From: Bipolaris cookei
Lineage: Eukaryota > Ascomycota > Dothideomycetes > Pleosporales > Pleosporaceae
DNA length: 64,000 nt
Direction: 5' to 3'
NCBI GenBank assembly: GCA_002286855.1
Contig: NRSV01000033.1
Location: forward strand, 186,001-250,000
Made by a program: the position numbers and the translations under genes. Positions 52,086-63,307 of this stretch are shown in pieces (the stretch's first letter is position 1; each line of letters begins with the position of its first letter). The notes under the pieces were generated by a model. That model saw only the letters and a program-made list of their open reading frames with translations, searched no databases and was not told where the DNA came from.

Positions 52086-54642
52086 GGACGAAAATTCATC
52101 GAGGAGATCACGGCCGACACGGAGGGTAACCAAAACGTGCACAACAAGGGACTGTGGACAATGTCGAAATGGAGCAGGAGAAGTAGCGGGGATGGCAGCG
52201 ACACTACCAATCCCGGCGCTGCAGAGGAACAAAGAGGAGGAACCCAACAGGACGAACCAAGGGAAGGCAAGAATCTTAGGATAAAAATTCTTCCCAAATA
52301 GCGGACAAGCGGACCTGTCAGACATTCACCCAGACTTCAACCCCATCCGATTCGACGTGGAGCACAGGGTAACGGCACAGGAAATTGAGGAAGTAATCCG
52401 CGAACTGCCGAACAAGAAGGCCCCCGGACCGGATGGGATACCGAACGAGGTCTGGAAGACCCTATGTCACATCATCAAGGAAGACCTCGCCGAAGCAATC
52501 ACCAGGATCCTTAGGGACAGGAACATCCCCCACGAGCTTAAAGAATCCACGGCAGTGGTACTCGGCAAAGAAAAGAAAAGCTACTACCCCCTCCCAAGCA
52601 GCTACCGGCCAATTGCACTGGAGAACACTATGGCGAAAGTTGTGGAAAAAAAATCGTAGCCAACAGGATAGCGGCAGAAATGGAAGAAAGACACCTCATC
52701 CAGTACAACCAGATCGGGGCACGAAAGCAAAGGTCCACCCTCCGCGCTGGAACTCCTCACAGGCAGCATTCAAACAGCATGGGCAGCGAAGCAACCAGTA
52801 GTATCCGTACTAGCACTAGACCTGGCCGGAGCGTTCGACAACGTCTCACACCAACGCCTATTCTGGGTAATGCGAAAGAAGGGATTCCCGGAGTGAATCG
52901 TAGGCTTTGTCGAATCGTTCCTCACAGACAGGCGCACAAAGATAAGCTTCAACGACTATACAAGCGAATGGATGAAGACGGAGACGGGCATACCCCACGG
53001 ATCAACCCTGTCGCCGATCCTCTTCCTCTTCTTCATCTCAGAACTACTGGAGAGATTCGAGAATGTCCAAGACGGAACCATGGGATTCGGGTTTATAGAT
53101 GACACAAACCTGGTCGCATGGGGCCCCTCCGCTTCAGACAACTGCCGCCGCCTCACAATTGCTCATGATATATGCCTCGCATGGGCACGGAGGTTTGGGG
53201 CCAGCTTCGCTCCCGAAAAGTACCAACTGATCCACTTTACCAAAAAGAAGAGAGGAACAGAAGATCTCCAATCGACAATCACAGTCCAGGGAAAGAATGC
53301 TGAACTAGTTCCTTCAATGAGAGTCCTAGGGGTGTGGCTCGACCCAAGCCTGAAATGGCATGAGTACATCACCAGGGCGACAGACAAGGGAACAGCAGCG
53401 TTCCAATCGCTTGCAAGGGTTACTGCATCTACTTGGGGACCATCAGTGAGGAAGTCGCGACTGATCTACACAGCAGTAGTTAGACCAGCAATGATCTATG
53501 GCTGCCAGATTTGGACGATCAGGAATATGGGACAGGGACAAATAAAGGAAATGACAACTAGTCTGGGGAGGGTACCAAACAAGTGCCTGTTAAAGGCTAC
53601 GGGTGCGTACAAACGAACACCAACTGCAGCCATCGAGAAAGAAAGCGGTACCCCACCGGCGGACATTTATGTCGACATCCTGGCACGGCAGAGAGCAATC
53701 AAGAGCGCGAAGCACCCAGTCACCCAGGAGATCAACAGGAATATGGACAAAGTATGGACATCAATCACGTCTAGACAAGAAAAGAAGCGGAGGGGACGCC
53801 CTCCCTGCCCCCTGGTGAAGCCAGAACTACCCATGACTACATACCGCACATCTTGCCTGAAAATGGCCGAGGAGAGACAACGGAGCAACACCCAGACGTC
53901 AGCCCGGTGCCGCCAAGTGCAGGCCCGAAGCGGCTCAAAGGAACTGGGCCAGCTGTACACCGAGGAATGGGAACGGAGATGGAAGGTGGAAAAGATCAAA
54001 TCACATCGGACGGCACCTACCTGGAAAGATCACTGGAGCTTCCAACCACTACACCTGTACGACGACAAACCCAAATATCTCGCAACAGCCATCATGCTAC
54101 TAAGGACTGAAGTCCTCGGACTCCAGGCATGGCTGGCGAAGATTGGTGTACCTGGAGCGGAACCTCACTGTACATGTGGCCACAACAGACAGACGCTCAT
54201 CCACGTCCTTGCATACTGTCCGGACACGAAGGAAGCTAGGGCTAAACTCCTTACCAGAGTGGGCACAACCCAGATCCACGAACTCCTCAGAGACAAGAAT
54301 AAGGCGGCCATAGCCGGACAGTGGCTCCTAGACACAAGCCTACTCGAGCACCTAAAAGTCGCGATCAAGATTGAAGCAACAGACACGACGGAGTGGAAAC
54401 CATTCAACATATTCAGCTCTTGACAAAGAGCTGGCTACACACACTCTGCTACCCCAAATAGGGGCAACACAGTCAAAGGCGACACGGGGAGGAGAAAGGA
54501 CCGGGATAAGTAACGAGAAGTAGTAGAGGTTTTAAGCAGGACAATCTGCTATGTTTGCTCTACGCGCCTAGAATAGAAAGATAGTGTTCATAGATCCGAA
54601 AGGAAACCAGGTAGCACTCTAAATTGATTTGTTTATTTATTT
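52086..54642 (+). mobile_element. 5'-truncated LINE (Tad1/I-like)
   Basis: A 2.56-kb non-LTR element flanked by a 10-bp direct repeat TAATATGCAA (52076-52085 and 54643-54652), a target-site duplication. It lacks ORF1 and the endonuclease, as usual for incomplete target-primed reverse transcription. The 3' end (54552-54628) is shared with the SINE at 8.3-9.0 kb and ends in a T-rich run. Confidence 0.9.
52357..54423 (+). pseudogene. LINE ORF2: reverse transcriptase plus C-terminal zinc finger
   Basis: RT fingers are at 52357-52659 (RELPNKKAPGPDGIP, SYRPIALEN). A frameshift follows near 52650; the next block reads LALDLAGAFDNVSHQRL (first catalytic Asp), a TGA near 52896, then GIPHGSTLSPILFLFFIS and the catalytic pair in GFIDDTNLVAWG. 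From 52972 one frame stays open for 483 codons, through the thumb (LGVWLDPSLKWHEYI) to a C-terminal CTCGHNRQTLIHVLAYC zinc-finger-like motif. No RNase H domain was recognised. Two or three lesions prevent a full protein. Confidence 0.85.
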
Positions 54643-54646
54643 TAAT

Positions 54647-54720
54647 ATGCAAAGATATATCGGCATGAATTACATCTGATGTTATGCCAAGATACATCGG
54701 CGTGAATTACAGCTGATGTA
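54647..54720. repeat. Tandem pair of 37-bp repeats
   Basis: 54647-54683 and 54684-54720 differ at five positions (ATGCAAAGATA... and ATGCCAAGATA...). The LINE target duplication overlaps the first copy. Confidence 0.85.
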
Positions 54721-55102
54721 TGTTGATATTCTACATGTAACAAGCCCCTGCAATGATCGTGTACAAAAGACAGTCGTAGAGAGCATTACACACAGCAACA
54801 CGCACATAAATTCACCGCATCTACGCGTGCGACAAAACTTTATCCAGTAATTTCAGAGTTACAGGGTGGGGATAGAGAGAAATCTATTGAACATCATGTG
54901 TTGAACGGCGTAGATTGAAGCGCACGGAGGTATGCCCCGCTTCCACAAACTACCGGTAGTGGACCGACTTACAAGCATGCCTCTGTCTCATATCGATTTT
55001 TTTGTTGGGATAAGAATGGAATATTGATTTGTTATTTTGTTCATCAAGATACTATACATACATGCGTGTAGTAGAGAGTTTCTCTTAATACTAGCTCTAA
55101 AC
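54721..55102. other. Spacer downstream of the dehydratase gene
   Basis: About 380 bp, no gene recognised. It probably contains the 3' UTR of the leftward Tcd-type gene. Confidence 0.45.
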
Positions 55103-56753
55103 TTACCGGAAGCGCTCGAATCGCTCTTCCTCGGTCATTCTCTTATTTACGCGCTCAATCGTTTCAGCGCTGTATAAATCTTCAGGGCTCTTTTCTCCCT
55201 TCAATATCTCCTTCTCGTGCTTGCTCGCCTCTTCCTTGGTCATGAGAACCAAATCTCTCATCTTGAGATGGCTGTTCTTCTGTCCTGGAGTGCTTTGATC
55301 AACAAAGCTTTCAGTTGGCTTCCTCCATCTTGACAATATCAAGCGTGTCGATAAGCCGCTGATTATGCTTTTCCCATTATACACTTCTTCTACCAAATAG
55401 CCAACATCGTCTTGTGTGATGGGAATCTTGAGACCGAGAGGATCTTCACTGAACAGTGCGCGAGCCAAGCGTTCTTCAGCGCCTTGGAGAGCACCTAGAA
55501 TACCATCGTACATCTTGTCTCGAGATTTAGATGGAAGATATTCATGTGGGTAACCAGAAATAGAGAGAATGACATGGTTGGCAACGGCCAGGCCAAAGAT
55601 TGCTGGCATGGTGCCTAAAACTGGCAAAATTCGTACCCGGAAGTCTGCGAGAACACCCAGCTCCCCAACGTTGCCTTTTGCGAATTCTTCTTCTGAGAGC
55701 GGTTGAAGCTCAGCCTTTCCAGGACCTGGCCTCTCGGTCGAGTAAACGACAGGTATCCCATCTTTTACGCCTTTCAACCGCAGCTTTCGTCTCGTAGACT
55801 TTGACAAAGGGTCATCTGTGCTTGCTGAAATGTCGCCAATGAAGATCCTGGTAGGATCGGACTTGCAACCTGCACCCATGGAGGAGATAACCTTGATGTT
55901 GTTCATGTAGCAGTAAGCTAAAAGAGCAACTTTGCTGTCGATGTTGTCGATGGCGTCTATTACAAAATTCGGCTGCTGGCCATTGAGAGGCGCCAATTGA
56001 GCAGCTGCAGTCTGCTCACTGAACAACTCGTTTCGGCATTCGAAGTGGGTCCATGGTGTGATTTGTTCGAGCCGCTTGCGGAGGCAGTGCACTTTGGGTG
56101 TTCCGACATCTGCGAGAGTTGCTACTGCATGTCGGTTGAGCGAAGACAAAGTAACTTGATCAAAATCTATGAGACGGAGCTTAGAGCATCCTGATCTTGC
56201 AAGAGCTGCTGTTGCATGTGATCCTACTCCACCACAACCGACTACGACTACGAAAGCGCCCCGTAACTTCGCAAGTCCTTCATCTGTAAGAAAGACCCGA
56301 TTTCTTGCCAATTGCTCAAGGATAAGATCTAACAATCCTGTGAGAACTCAATGTAGTCGTTTTTCAAAAGAGATTGACGTCTTACCGTCGTCATAATCGC
56401 CTTTTCTCGCTCGCGCGGCGAGTGCCATGCTGCGCTCATCTTCTTTACTTGGAGAAAACACATGTGAAGCCGCGCCATATTCAGTCAGCTGTAAAGCGTC
56501 AGAAAAATTATGGATTTCCAAGAATGAGGCCGTCATGGCAAAAGTTAGCCGGCGCAATTGTTGTACTTGCTCTTGACGGATGGTGGTCTTCACTGAGATC
56601 TGGAATAGACGCTTTTAAGTCTGCTACTCTCGTCATGCGTCGAGCTTTTTGATAACCAAGAATAGCACTTCCAACTACAAGGCCCGAGACGGCAGCGGTC
56701 GCCACAAGCTGTGCATTGTGGGACTCTGAGGCCCGCGATATCCACAAAGGCAT
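55103..56753 (-). CDS. TCD1: tRNA threonylcarbamoyladenosine dehydratase (E1-like, mitochondrial outer membrane)
   Basis: Three exons: 56753-56571, 56488-56386 and 56337-55103 (506 residues). The first intron uses a GC donor (AGA|GCAAGT to TTACAG|CTG) and restores HHPSRLTEYGA. The second is GT-AG and restores DYDDGLLDLILEQLARN. A hydrophobic N-terminal span (about residues 12-32) precedes the ThiF/E1-like adenylation domain: ATP loop VVVVGCGGVGS (GxGGxG at 129-134), SSLNRHAV (Arg finger region), DNIDSK and SMGAGCKSDPTR with the conserved Cys. Yeast Tcd1/Tcd2 cyclise t6A37 to ct6A in tRNAs at the mitochondrial outer membrane. Length and N-terminal anchor fit. Divergent to NUC1. Confidence 0.93.
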
Positions 56754-57152
56754 TCTGGTGGGGTTGAGTCGCACAGCGTGAGAAAGTGCACTCAGTCTAT
56801 AATGCTAGGACTATACAGGAAGAAAGCAATCAAGGGAAAAGAAAAAAGATTGAGAATTCTGTGATCTGGGAATGGCTGGGATGATTTTTAGTCATATTGA
56901 GAGAGCTGGCTCTCAGTTGTCGACGCTAGTGCGTATGCGGTAAGCGTCAAAGTCTGCTTTGAGAAAACGCAGATGACCAGCATGCAAAAAGCAGCCAGCA
57001 GCGAACCGTACGGGGACAAATATACGCGTCTGAGATACTCCTCACGCGCCAGACAGGACGCTGGACTGTGCGAGTGCCTTGTCGCCTACAAGAGGCCTCC
57101 ACATCCACTTCTATTCTTTGCGGCCCACATCTCCAAGGACTGAACTGCAACC
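56754..57152. promoter_or_regulatory. Divergent promoter of TCD1-like and NUC1 genes
   Basis: 400 bp between the two start codons. No specific element was identified. Confidence 0.5.
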
Positions 57153-58169
57153 ATGTCGAAACTGACATTCGCCTTGATCGGGGCAGGCGGTGCTGCTGCC
57201 GGAGCTGCAGTAACAGCAGCGCTGTACTCGACCAGAAGAGACAATTTCCCGCACACGCCAGCTGCCACGACAACCACCACCACAACTGTGACTGGATCCA
57301 CACGAGCAGGCCCATCCCCTTCAGCCCCCGCTGCCCCTACAGTTCACGCGCCTGCGGTTGCTACCGCTGCTCGCAGAGCGGTTGTAGACCCCAACGGTCT
57401 CTTCCAATATGGCTTTCCCGGCCCGGTCAATGACTTCCGACCTGCTGCCTCTCTCACATCGTCGTACGACCGACGGACGCGAAACCCGGCATGGGTAGCG
57501 GAACACATAACCCCAGAGTCGCTAGCAAACAACAACGCGGATCGAAAGCACAGCGTCTTCGTCGAGGATGTCTCAATTCCTGAGATGTTCCGCGCAAAGC
57601 TCAAGGACTACCTCCGCAGCGGCTATGACAGAGGCCACCAAGTCCCCGCAGCAGACGCAAAATGGAGCCAAGAAGCCATGGACGACACATTCGCGCTGAG
57701 CAACATGTGCCCGCAGGTAGGCAATGGCTTCAACCGCGATTACTGGGCCCACTTCGAAGACTTCTGCCGTAGACTCACACAGAACTATCCCTCTGTACGC
57801 ATCGTAACCGGTCCCTTATACCTTCCCAAGCGCGACGAGGATGGTAAATGGCGTGTTTCATATGAAGTCATTGGCTCACCACCCAACGTTGCCGTCCCCA
57901 CGCATTTCTACAAAGTCATTTTTGCCGAAGACGGCAATCTGGGCGGCAAAGTCGCATTGGGGGCGTTTGTGCTGCCCAATGCAGTCATCTCCAACAGCAA
58001 GCCCTTGTTGGACTTTGAAGTGCCCATTGAGGCAGTGGAGAGGGCAAGTGGCTTAGAGTTTGCAACAAAGCTTAGCCCCGACAGGCGGAAGAAGTTATGT
58101 CAAGAGGTCAACTGTGGTCTCATTGTTAAGGAATATGCACAGAGACAGAAGTCGTTTGGCAAGCAATAA
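57153..58169 (+). CDS. NUC1: Mitochondrial DNA/RNA non-specific endonuclease (EndoG/NUC1)
   Basis: A single exon, 338 residues. The N-terminus is a hydrophobic, Gly/Ala-rich span followed by Arg-Arg (mitochondrial anchor or presequence) and a Thr/Pro/Ala-rich linker. The beta-beta-alpha metal nuclease domain starts near residue 80. Its active-site motif DRGHQVPAAD contains the general base (DRGH at 159-162). The metal-binding Asn is in the NMCPQ-GFNRDYW segment. Orthologue of yeast Nuc1 and animal EndoG: it degrades nucleic acids in mitochondria and, on release, nuclear DNA during programmed cell death. No lesion. Confidence 0.96.
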   Translation: MSKLTFALIGAGGAAAGAAVTAALYSTRRDNFPHTPAATTTTTTTVTGSTRAGPSPSAPAAPTVHAPAVATAARRAVVDPNGLFQYGFPGPVNDFRPAASLTSSYDRRTRNPAWVAEHITPESLANNNADRKHSVFVEDVSIPEMFRAKLKDYLRSGYDRGHQVPAADAKWSQEAMDDTFALSNMCPQVGNGFNRDYWAHFEDFCRRLTQNYPSVRIVTGPLYLPKRDEDGKWRVSYEVIGSPPNVAVPTHFYKVIFAEDGNLGGKVALGAFVLPNAVISNSKPLLDFEVPIEAVERASGLEFATKLSPDRRKKLCQEVNCGLIVKEYAQRQKSFGKQ

Positions 58170-58404
58170 TTGAAAGTCGGAGTCTGGTATTCAACCACAT
58201 GTCTTATCTTCATACACAGCTTGTGTTGCTAGTCGTACATTGTATAGTACATTTTCATATCGATACGTCACCCTACTCGTACAGATGGCATTTCTGACGT
58301 TACACATGCGCCCGGAAAAACGAGACTGTCCTCGTCTACTCTGTATATTTTGCCATGGCATCCTTCCTTCTACAAGCCTTTATCTTGTATCCTCTCTGCA
58401 AAAC

Positions 58405-58744
58405 TTAAAAGTTTTGCACCGCCGCGCCGCCCTGGGCGCTTTCACGCTGTATCCTCCCGACGTATTGCTTGCTGACAGTGTTCCATGCGCTCATGTACTT
58501 TTCCATGCATGCAGTAAAGCAGTTTTCTTCGCCTTTGGAGAGGGATGTGCCAGGCTTGGGGATACAGCGTTCAAAGCAGTGCTCGTTGAGTTTCTGTGAA
58601 TTCATCAGCATGGGAAATTTTTCAAGACAAATACAAAATGTCTAGGCGTACCTCGACAAGCATGCGCGCATTCTGCATGGCGGCTTCTTGCTGCACCTGG
58701 CGCATGACGGCCGTCTTTGGGTCGCTGGGGCCTAATGAGTTCAT
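58405..58744 (-). CDS. TIM13: Small Tim chaperone of the intermembrane space, Tim13
   Basis: Two exons, 58744-58652 and 58593-58405, with a 58-bp intron (GTACGC to TCACAG); 93 residues. It shows the twin CX3C signature (HCFERC and CFTACMEKYMSAWN) separated by KPGTSLSKGEEN, with an N-terminal amphipathic helix. The segment after the second motif (NTVSKQYVGRIQRE) is Tim13-like. Tim8-Tim13 hexamers escort hydrophobic precursors to TIM22/SAM. Convergent to NUC1 and divergent to the lectin gene. Confidence 0.94.
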
Positions 58745-59144
58745 GGTGAATATCGTGTGTTTTTTTGGTGGAATTATGGTATCAAAAAGTAAGGATTGCG
58801 AGTAGGGTATGCTAATTGTTGGGCAGTGGCTCCCACGTGGAAAAGCTGTCGACGTCAAGAGCGGCGTTGCTCGCTAGCGTGGTTCTGCAACCCAAGACCC
58901 CTGCATTGCACGCGGAGGTGATAGAGTGGCCTTTCCAAACCCTAAGTCTCAGCTTTGAGAGCTCCAGCACGTCCGAGTCGCCAACCTGTGCTGCCATCTT
59001 CTTTTGATAGATTCAATCTTCCGAGGCTTTATTCCCTGTCGATTCTAAGATAGAAGTCTTCTTCCATTCTTTCTGCGCGCCAATTGCCGCTTGGTATCTT
59101 AGGGATCGCCCGTCTCAGGCAGTAAGAGGGAACGTCGTGCGACC
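58745..59144. promoter_or_regulatory. Divergent promoter of TIM13 and the lectin gene
   Basis: 400 bp between the two start codons. No specific element was identified by eye. Confidence 0.5.
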
Positions 59145-60339
59145 ATGTTGCTTGCAAGACCATGGACAAGCTTGTGTTTGATGGCGGGGAGCTTGACGGG
59201 TGCATGGGCGCGGTCTGGAGGATTAACTGAAGATCCTGATATCAAAGCCATCTCGGTGCGTTGTTGCTACACGTTGAGTTGAGGAGCCATTGTCGCTAAT
59301 CAGAACATAGCTGCGGACACACACCCTCGAGCCTGTAAGCCGCCTCTTCGTACCGTAGTTACTGCTGGAGGCAGAAGACTGGAATTTGCTCTGACAGCAT
59401 TTATAGCCATATCTCGACTCGGACATGCAAAGCCGTTGGTGGGATTTTGGCGGAGACACTATTATTCGGACTGATAAGTACATTCGACTTGCTTCGGACA
59501 AGCCCTCACGCGATGGCTGGATCTTCTCGAGAGTCCCTCTTACAGCCACAAATTGGGAGGTTCGTGCAAAAAATACGGCACTGCTAAACTAGACACTCAC
59601 ACGGGCAGGTCATGTTTGAGTTCAAGATTCACGGACAAGGAAACCTCTATGGCGACGGCTTTGCCATGTGGCTCACCAAGCAGCGCGCACAGCCAGGAAA
59701 CGTCTTTGGCCATACCGACAAATTCGAGGGCCTCGGTATCTTCTTCGATACCTACAAGAACAACCGCCCAGGCACCGTATTCCCCTACATCATGGCTATG
59801 AACGGCGATGGAAACACAGCGTATGACAAGGACAACGATGGCAAGGCCAACGAGCTTGCTGGATGCTCGGTGCGAATGCCCAAAAGTTTGGAATATATGC
59901 ATTCTAACAAGTTAATCAGGTCCGCGGCATTCGCAACGCGCAAATCGCAACCAAGGCCCGCCTCACGTACTTTCAGGAGCAGTTCCTCCGCCTCGAGATC
60001 CAATACAAGGCTGAAGACGAATGGACCATGTGCTTTGAGATCCCCAACTTCAAGGTCCCGCCTGTTGCATACCTGGGCTTCTCTGCCGAGACTGGTGAGC
60101 TCTCCGACAATCACGACATTGCTTGGGTCAGGTCAACAAACCTCTACAAGAAGAGCCCTGGTGCGGTGCCATCGACAGGAAGCACCGGTGGCAAGACCGC
60201 TTCGTCCATGAGCCGCGAGAGACCTAGCAGTGGAAGCTGGACATGGACTTTTGTAAAATTCGTGCTGTTCGGTCTGGGATTAACTGGTGCATACGTCGGT
60301 TTCACCGTCTATAGGGCCAGGCAAAGAGACCGATTCTAG
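59145..60339 (+). CDS. Legume-lectin-type cargo receptor (ERGIC-53/VIP36/Emp46 family)
   Basis: Five exons: 59145-59255, 59311-59334, 59407-59559, 59609-59869 and 59920-60339. All introns are GT-AG and all joints are phase 0, giving 322 residues; exon 2 is only 24 nt. A signal peptide (about 1-22) leads into the L-type lectin domain. It contains RWWDFGGDTII, the carbohydrate/Ca loop GDGFAMWLTK, GIFFDTYKNN and a second metal-site strand in SDNHDIAWV. A Ser/Thr linker, one membrane span (VKFVLFGLGLTGAYVGF) and a short basic cytosolic tail ending RDRF follow, as in VIP36-like receptors. It cycles between ER and Golgi and selects N-glycosylated cargo. Confidence 0.93.
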
Positions 60340-62000
60340 GGGAAGAATTCATATCTGAAGTTCGGTGGGCAGAAAAGGCAAAGCATCTGGAAACGTCCGA
60401 GATTACAGGTCGATGAGTGCGTCGAAGTTGGGGATAAGAACAACTGGATAGCATTGTACAGTGTTGGATGATGGAGTTGGTGGTGTGAAAACGGCCTGGA
60501 AAAGGTCGTGAACCTTGTTTACAGTTTCCTAGCATATTTCCATATTACTCTACACCTGGTCTGTACCGAGTCACAATCGCACATACAAAATTTATTCGAA
60601 GTAAATGTATTGTCTCCGCTCATAATAACAGATCTCTGCACTGGAGCACGCAGGAGCTGTCGATGAAAGCAAGTGGAGTGGGTTGAGTATTGTTCTGGCA
60701 TCCAATTTAGGTGGCCTGGCGACATGGAGAATGTGAAGCGGCCATGATGTTGGATGCACAAGTTCTGAATAAGTAGCATTGAGATCTATTCGATCTTCTC
60801 GGTTTAATTCTATGTGCTTCTTGTACGATTCCTAGTGCAAGCTTCAGCATGAGTTGGCGGAACCTGGAAACACGGTCCTTGCGATGAACAACAAGAAGAG
60901 AGAAGCCCAAGGTTTAGAGGGGAATGTGCTTGTCTGGAGAGGTCGGCAATACTGCTTTTATGTGGCCACGCTTCGCCAAGATCTGGCTTCCCATTCGGGT
61001 AGGTTTAGATCTGATGTTGATAACAGGCTCATCGACATGCAGCTTACGTCACTAGCGTGCTACTAGCGCAGTCCCGTGATTGCGCGCCTGCTCAACTTTG
61101 GCGCGTTCGATAGTCGGCTTCTCTCACCACCCACAACCCGAGCTGCGAGTAAGTAACTTAACGTCAGTATTTCTTCCTGACTTGCTTGTTTTTTTGGCGC
61201 TATCGAATAGTTTCAAAGAAAGAACTACTCTAACGCTCTAGCTAACACAAGTCAGACCCCAATGAACGACAAACCTTCGTCACAAGGCGATGCTAGGGAC
61301 TAATCCCCCCTGGCGTCTCACTGCATGACAGACAAGAACGGAAAGCGGAGGGGGTGCGCCATCATACTAGATGAAGCCATACCACCGGCCACATCATTGC
61401 ACAGCGATGTGCCACAGGTGGTTTCACAAAGCTATCGGGTTCACCTTCACGACAAGCCGCAGCCTCAACCTTTCCCACCGCGCACTGAGGACAAAGTAAA
61501 AGAGTTGAAGCGCCGTGCTGCCTTGCCTCAAAAGCTTGGAGGACGCTGTTCGCTTATGACAATCTAATTGTAGTTTTCAATCCGAGCGCCTTTGCCGTCA
61601 AGGTATCGCAAGTGTGGGGAAGCGTGGTCTTTGTCGTTGGGGCTCGCTGGTTTGTGAGGCGGTGCTCCTGTAGGTGGGTTGTTCTTTTTCTTGCCAAGAG
61701 CCCGTTGTGCAGACGGACGAAAAAGGGTCCAGTGATGATGTCCCTGTGGGGCATCAAAGCCAAAGTCGAGTTGAGGAACCCATTTGTTGCCTATTAAGAG
61801 GTCGAGAGACTGAACAATGGGGGGCAGTTGAGGTTCCTTCTGAGGACAGCAGGAGAGCTAATCTGAGGACCAAAATATATGGCATATATTTTCTTCGAGT
61901 CTTTACCGTGTTGGGCTGACGTGATTGATCACTAGGCTTCATAAAACATCTTGTTCCATGCATGAAAATTCTAACACTTGACATTAAATACGCGCCTAAT
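60340..62000. other. Long intergenic spacer
   Basis: About 1.66 kb between the lectin and tyrosinase genes. Small ORFs occur, the longest about 80-98 codons, but none resembles a known protein or shows splice support. It holds the 3' UTRs of both neighbours at most. Confidence 0.5.
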
Positions 62001-63307
62001 TTACTCGTAGAGGTAGCAGAACGGCCCATCGACTGTACTGACTAGGTCCTTGATCTGCAATGGCTTTTCGGACACGAGCACGTCCATATCAATGGTGTCA
62101 TTCAAAGTTGCCCGTGTACTGTTTTCTCCGTTCCAAAATAGCGTACCGCCCGAAATAACCTGCTGCCTATACGGAAAATCAAGCGCTTGCCAAGTCGCAT
62201 ATACCAGATCAATCATGCCATGATGGAACCAGAAATAAACATCTGCAACACAGTTTATTAGTAAATGATCGAGTAGCAGCAGGGAAACGGACTGAACGTA
62301 CCACCAGGCGAAGCGTAAATATCACTTCCCGGATCTACACCGACACTGTAATGGCCCATACTGTGAACGCTTGGATTTCCCTGCATTCTTGTCTGGAACG
62401 ACCCAATGTCTGTGTTATTCAAGATGAGATCAATGACTTTTTCCATTGTGCCGTCGCGTCGTGTGAGATAGCTGGAAATATCACGTCTGACACAGCGAGG
62501 ATTATATCCGAAGCCATCTGCACGAGGGTTCGGCCGGTCAGGCAGGTTCTGTGCGAGTCCGCGAGGTCTGGGTAAGATGTGTTAGTTGGATTGCTATAGT
62601 AAGGAGTGTATTTCGAAATGGCAAGAAGAGGAACAACTTACCCAAGGTTCATTTGCAAGCCCTTGAACGGTCCACTAGATATACAACCACCGCCTTCACC
62701 AGCAGGTCTCTGAGCCGTGCCGTTTACTTTCACCTTGTATCCCTGGCCACCAAGGCTTGTCGGGCTGCCATCAAAAAGCGGGCTTGTCTCCAGGCTTTTG
62801 GACCATCGCGGCCAGTTCCAGTATGGCTGTGTCCCATTATAGTGGCACTCGTTTCTCAGCGTATTTTCAAATATAGCCACATAGTAGCGGTGCCAGGTTA
62901 GAAAGTTTCCAGTGCCGTGGATGTATGGCGTTTGTTTCATGTGGACAACGATGAAGTCGTCATAGCGGGATTTGGCGCCAGGGTAATCGACAGGATTCAG
63001 CTTGGACGGCTTCTTCATAAGACATTTTACAGCAGAAATGTAGGCGAGTTTGGCTCCAGCGGATAAGTCACCCCTTGGTACCGAGTCAATATTGCGAAAA
63101 AGGGACGACTGTGAAGTAGACGACGTACCATTCCCGACGTATACGCAATTTGTCCTTGGTACAGGTCGTGGATTTTTCAATCGCAGCTTTCATGGCCGGT
63201 CGGCCACGGGCCATCAACGCATGGAGAGGATCTGCGGACACCAATACACTAAGAAACAAAAGCGCGACAAAGAAAGTATACAGCGCTCTGAAGTTTAGCA
63301 CCGCCAT
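62001..63307 (-). CDS. Secreted tyrosinase
   Basis: Four exons: 63307-63129, 63073-62642, 62567-62302 and 62242-62001. The introns are GT-AG and keep phase, giving 372 residues. A signal peptide covers about residues 1-25. The type-3 copper site is complete. CuA has His104 (VVHMKQ), His112 (IHGTGNF) and His121 (TWHRYY). CuB has His272 and His276 (SVHSMGH) and a His in FWFHHGMID (299/300). Tyrosinases hydroxylate phenols and oxidise catechols for pigment or defence-phenol metabolism. It lacks the long C-terminal lid domain of larger fungal tyrosinases, so it belongs to the short secreted class. No lesion. Confidence 0.93.

Noticed and set aside
61325..61567. 80-codon rightward ORF between lectin and tyrosinase genes
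   Set aside because: No recognisable domain, no splice or context support; not enough to call a gene.
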